This document shows positions 5,456-7,550 of a stretch of 7,550 nucleotides of DNA, piece by piece. How positions within the stretch are numbered: the first letter of the stretch is position 1; the number at the start of each line of letters is the position of its first letter. Both the position numbers and the translations under genes were made by a program. The notes beneath the pieces are model-generated. The model did no database searches and was not told the origin of the DNA. It saw nothing but the letters and a program-made list of their open reading frames with translations. The stretch comes from a bacterium (GTDB taxonomy: Bacteria; SZUA-79; Acidulodesulfobacterales; Acidulodesulfobacteraceae). The stretch lies in NCBI GenBank assembly GCA_021800745.1, contig JAJYYS010000077.1:1-7550 (forward strand). The letters run 5' to 3'.

Positions 5456-7550
5456 ATGGATAATGAATCTTTTGCTCCAGGATGGCCGGGAATACCGGGC
5501 AGGTGGACGGGAGCCAATAAAAGCGGAGTAGGAACCGCTTTTAACGGAAGTTCCGTCTGGTTCACAATGTCTCACGGTATTCTGAATGAAGTCTATTCGC
5601 CTAGAGAAGACGAGGCGGCAATCCGCGACCTTGGTTTTGTGGTAACGGCGGACGACGGTTTTTTTTCGGAAGAAAAAAGGCATGCTAAACATTCCCCTTC
5701 CCTTATTTATACAGGGATACCGGCATATCACACTGAGAGCGTCTGCGAAAAAGGATATTATCGCATCGAAAAGGATATTATCGCCGACCCTAAAAGGTCG
5801 GTAGTTCTGATAAGGGGAAAATTTACTCCGTTAAAACCAGGCAATTACAGGCTCTACGCAATCACCGCATCGCATATAGGCAATCACGGCGCAGGCAATA
5901 CTGCATGGTCAGATGAATTTAAAGGAAAAACGGGGCTTTTTGCTTCACGCCGCAATACTTCCTTGTGTCTTATGAATAACGGCGGTTTTAAAGCTTGTTC
6001 CGTCGGTTTTGTCGGTTTTTCGGACGGCTGGCAGGATTTGATTAAAAACGGAAAACTTACATCTATTTATAAAAGGGCGGAAAACGGCAATGTTGCGCTA
6101 ACGGGAGAAATGATGCTTAATAAAGACGGCTCATTTCTGCTGGCGCTTGGATTCGGGCGAAATCCTTCAGAAGCGGCTATTCAATCGATAGCCTCTATAA
6201 ACGAGGGTTTTGAGAAAATTCTCGAATCCTATTCCGGCGAGTGGCGGGAATTCTGGCAAAAACAAAAACCCGTTTTTTATGCCGAAAAACACGGGCTTTT
6301 TTCTATAAGCGCAATGGTAATATTGATTCACCGGTCTAAATATATTCCGGGGGCGGTTCTTGCCAGTCTTGCCGTGCCGTGGGGTTTTTCAAAAGGAGAC
6401 GGCGACCTCGGAGGCTATCATCTTATTTGGCCCCGCGATATGGTTCAGTCCGCAGGCGGACTTATCGCCGCAAATATTAAATCTGAAATTTTAAATATGC
6501 TTATATATTTTGAATCTACCCAGGAATCCGACGGTCATTGGCCCCAAAATATGTGGGTTGACGGCTTTCCATACTGGAACGGCATTCAAATGGATGAAAC
6601 CGCCCTGCCGGTGTTGCTTTTAGACCTTGCCCGCAGGGAAACGGCTATTTTAGAAAGCGATATTAACCGTTTTTGGCCTATGGTAAAAAAAGCCCTTGCT
6701 TATATCGTAAAGAACGGTCCTGTTACGCAGCAGGATAGATGGGAAGAAAACGGCGGTTATACCCCTTTTACCATTGCGGCAGAAATTTCCGCACTTATAA
6801 TCGGAGCCGAACTTGCGGAATTAGCCGGCGAATCCGTTTTTGCTCCTTATTTATTAGAAACGGCGGATTCATGGTATTCATGCATAGACCGCTGGCTTTA
6901 CGTAAAAGGAGGGGAACTTGCCGATAAAGCGGGCGTTGAAGGTTTTTACGTCAGGGTTACTCCGCCCGATTTTGAAGAAGGCGACGATGTTATATGCATT
7001 AAAAACCGTCCGCCCGCATCCTGTTATCCTCATATATCTTCAGTAGTTTGTACGGATGCACTTGCTTTAGTTCGTTTTGGGTTAAGGAGAGCTGACGATA
7101 AAAGGATAGTCGATACGGTAAAGGTTGTAGATACAATGCTTAAAATGGAAACGCCTTATGGTCCTTGCTGGCATAGATACAACGGAGACGGTTACGGCGA
7201 ACATCAAGACGGAAGCCCTTTCGACGGTACAGGCAGGGGACGGTTATGGCCTCTCCTTACCGGCGAGCGGGGACATTACAGCGTTGCCTTAGGAGATATT
7301 GAAGAAGCAAAACGCCTGCTAAAAACGATGGAAGGCTTTGCCGACGGCATTGGTCTTTTTCCTGAACAAGTATGGGATGGCAGAGATATACCGGAGCGCG
7401 GACTTTTTTTTGGACGCCCGACCGGTTCGGCTATGCCTTTAGTATGGGCGCACGCCGAATATTTAAAACTTATCCGTTCTATTACCGAAGAAAGAGTATT
7501 TGACATGCCTCCGCAGACCGTTTTGCGCTATCTTAAGAACGGATTAACGT
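5456..7550 (+). CDS. GH15 glucoamylase (glucan 1,4-alpha-glucosidase), cut by right edge
   Basis: Inverting exo-glucosidase releasing beta-D-glucose from alpha-glucan ends. The frame runs 698 codons to the window edge without a stop. The N-terminal beta-sandwich domain (about 1-270) opens with APGWPGIPGRWTGANKSGVG (7-26) and continues with VWFTMSHGILNEVYSPR (34-50) and GYYRIEKDIIADP (100-112), the typical glucodextranase/glucoamylase start. The catalytic (alpha/alpha)6 domain (about 285 onward) has VPWGFSKGDGDLGGYHLIWPRDM (307-329 region), HWPQNMWVDG (361-370), QDRWEENGGYTP (426-437), TGRGRLWPLLTGERGHY (592-608) and LFPEQVWD (634-641). Glu430 is the expected general acid and Glu637 the general base. 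No signal peptide is present, so the enzyme acts inside the cell on glycogen or maltodextrins. AAGGGT at 5441-5446 is a good ribosome-binding site. The end reaches HAEYLKLIRS and VFDMPPQTVLRYL, so only the C-terminal tail is missing. GH15 also contains trehalases; that function cannot be excluded here, but the N-terminus favours glucoamylase. Confidence 0.93.
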   Translation, partial: MDNESFAPGWPGIPGRWTGANKSGVGTAFNGSSVWFTMSHGILNEVYSPREDEAAIRDLGFVVTADDGFFSEEKRHAKHSPSLIYTGIPAYHTESVCEKGYYRIEKDIIADPKRSVVLIRGKFTPLKPGNYRLYAITASHIGNHGAGNTAWSDEFKGKTGLFASRRNTSLCLMNNGGFKACSVGFVGFSDGWQDLIKNGKLTSIYKRAENGNVALTGEMMLNKDGSFLLALGFGRNPSEAAIQSIASINEGFEKILESYSGEWREFWQKQKPVFYAEKHGLFSISAMVILIHRSKYIPGAVLASLAVPWGFSKGDGDLGGYHLIWPRDMVQSAGGLIAANIKSEILNMLIYFESTQESDGHWPQNMWVDGFPYWNGIQMDETALPVLLLDLARRETAILESDINRFWPMVKKALAYIVKNGPVTQQDRWEENGGYTPFTIAAEISALIIGAELAELAGESVFAPYLLETADSWYSCIDRWLYVKGGELADKAGVEGFYVRVTPPDFEEGDDVICIKNRPPASCYPHISSVVCTDALALVRFGLRRADDKRIVDTVKVVDTMLKMETPYGPCWHRYNGDGYGEHQDGSPFDGTGRGRLWPLLTGERGHYSVALGDIEEAKRLLKTMEGFADGIGLFPEQVWDGRDIPERGLFFGRPTGSAMPLVWAHAEYLKLIRSITEERVFDMPPQTVLRYLKNGLT

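Noticed and set aside
5659..5666. T8 homopolymer (and another at 7404-7411) as a phase-variation tract in the GH15 gene
   Set aside because: Both encode conserved Phe residues (GFFSEEK and GLFFGRPT) in an intact frame, and eight T residues are not unusual in this AT-rich sequence.
5438..5731. Minus-strand open frame of 97 codons
   Set aside because: It lies antisense to the conserved N-terminal domain of the GH15 gene, resembles no family, and is a shadow frame.

Overview
The window is an AT-rich bacterial segment carrying seven protein genes, all on the + strand and closely spaced. The first gene (otsA) is cut by the left edge and the last (a GH15 glucoamylase) by the right edge. The gene families are bacterial and chromosomal in character, and I see no transposase, integrase, phage gene, CRISPR array, tRNA or rRNA. 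The lineage cannot be fixed from the sequence. The low GC, frequent ATA/AGA/AGG codons and mix of families resemble AT-rich environmental proteobacteria-like genomes, but that is only an impression.

Layout: (1) 1-740, C-terminal part of trehalose-6-phosphate synthase OtsA (GT20). (2) 758-1786, an MscS-type mechanosensitive channel. (3) 1758-2411, a DUF5752-family protein that overlaps the channel gene by 29 bp, has a perfect Shine-Dalgarno site and contains an internal duplication. (4) 2468-3703, a GT4 trehalose glycosyltransferring synthase, TreT. (5) 3777-4526, an aquaporin/MIP-family channel behind a perfect extended -10 box that lies so close to the ATG that its transcript may be leaderless. 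(6) 4564-5346, a short-chain dehydrogenase of the glucose 1-dehydrogenase type. (7) 5456-7550, a cytosolic GH15 glucoamylase without a signal peptide, still open at the right edge.

The genes make sense together as a compatible-solute and osmotic-stress island. OtsA makes trehalose-6-phosphate from NDP-glucose and glucose-6-phosphate. TreT makes (or reversibly breaks) trehalose from NDP-glucose and free glucose. GH15 can supply free glucose from internal alpha-glucans, and the dehydrogenase can drain free glucose to gluconolactone. The MscS channel releases solutes on hypo-osmotic shock and the MIP channel passes water or small solutes. The DUF5752 protein has no known function, but it lies between the channel and TreT, so a role in regulating or assisting trehalose metabolism is a reasonable inference. 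The parts most worth follow-up are the duplicated DUF5752 protein, the unusual selectivity filter of the MIP channel, the possible leaderless promoter, and the stereochemical match between GH15 and the glucose dehydrogenase. No non-coding stretch exceeds about 110 bp and no convincing intrinsic terminator was seen.
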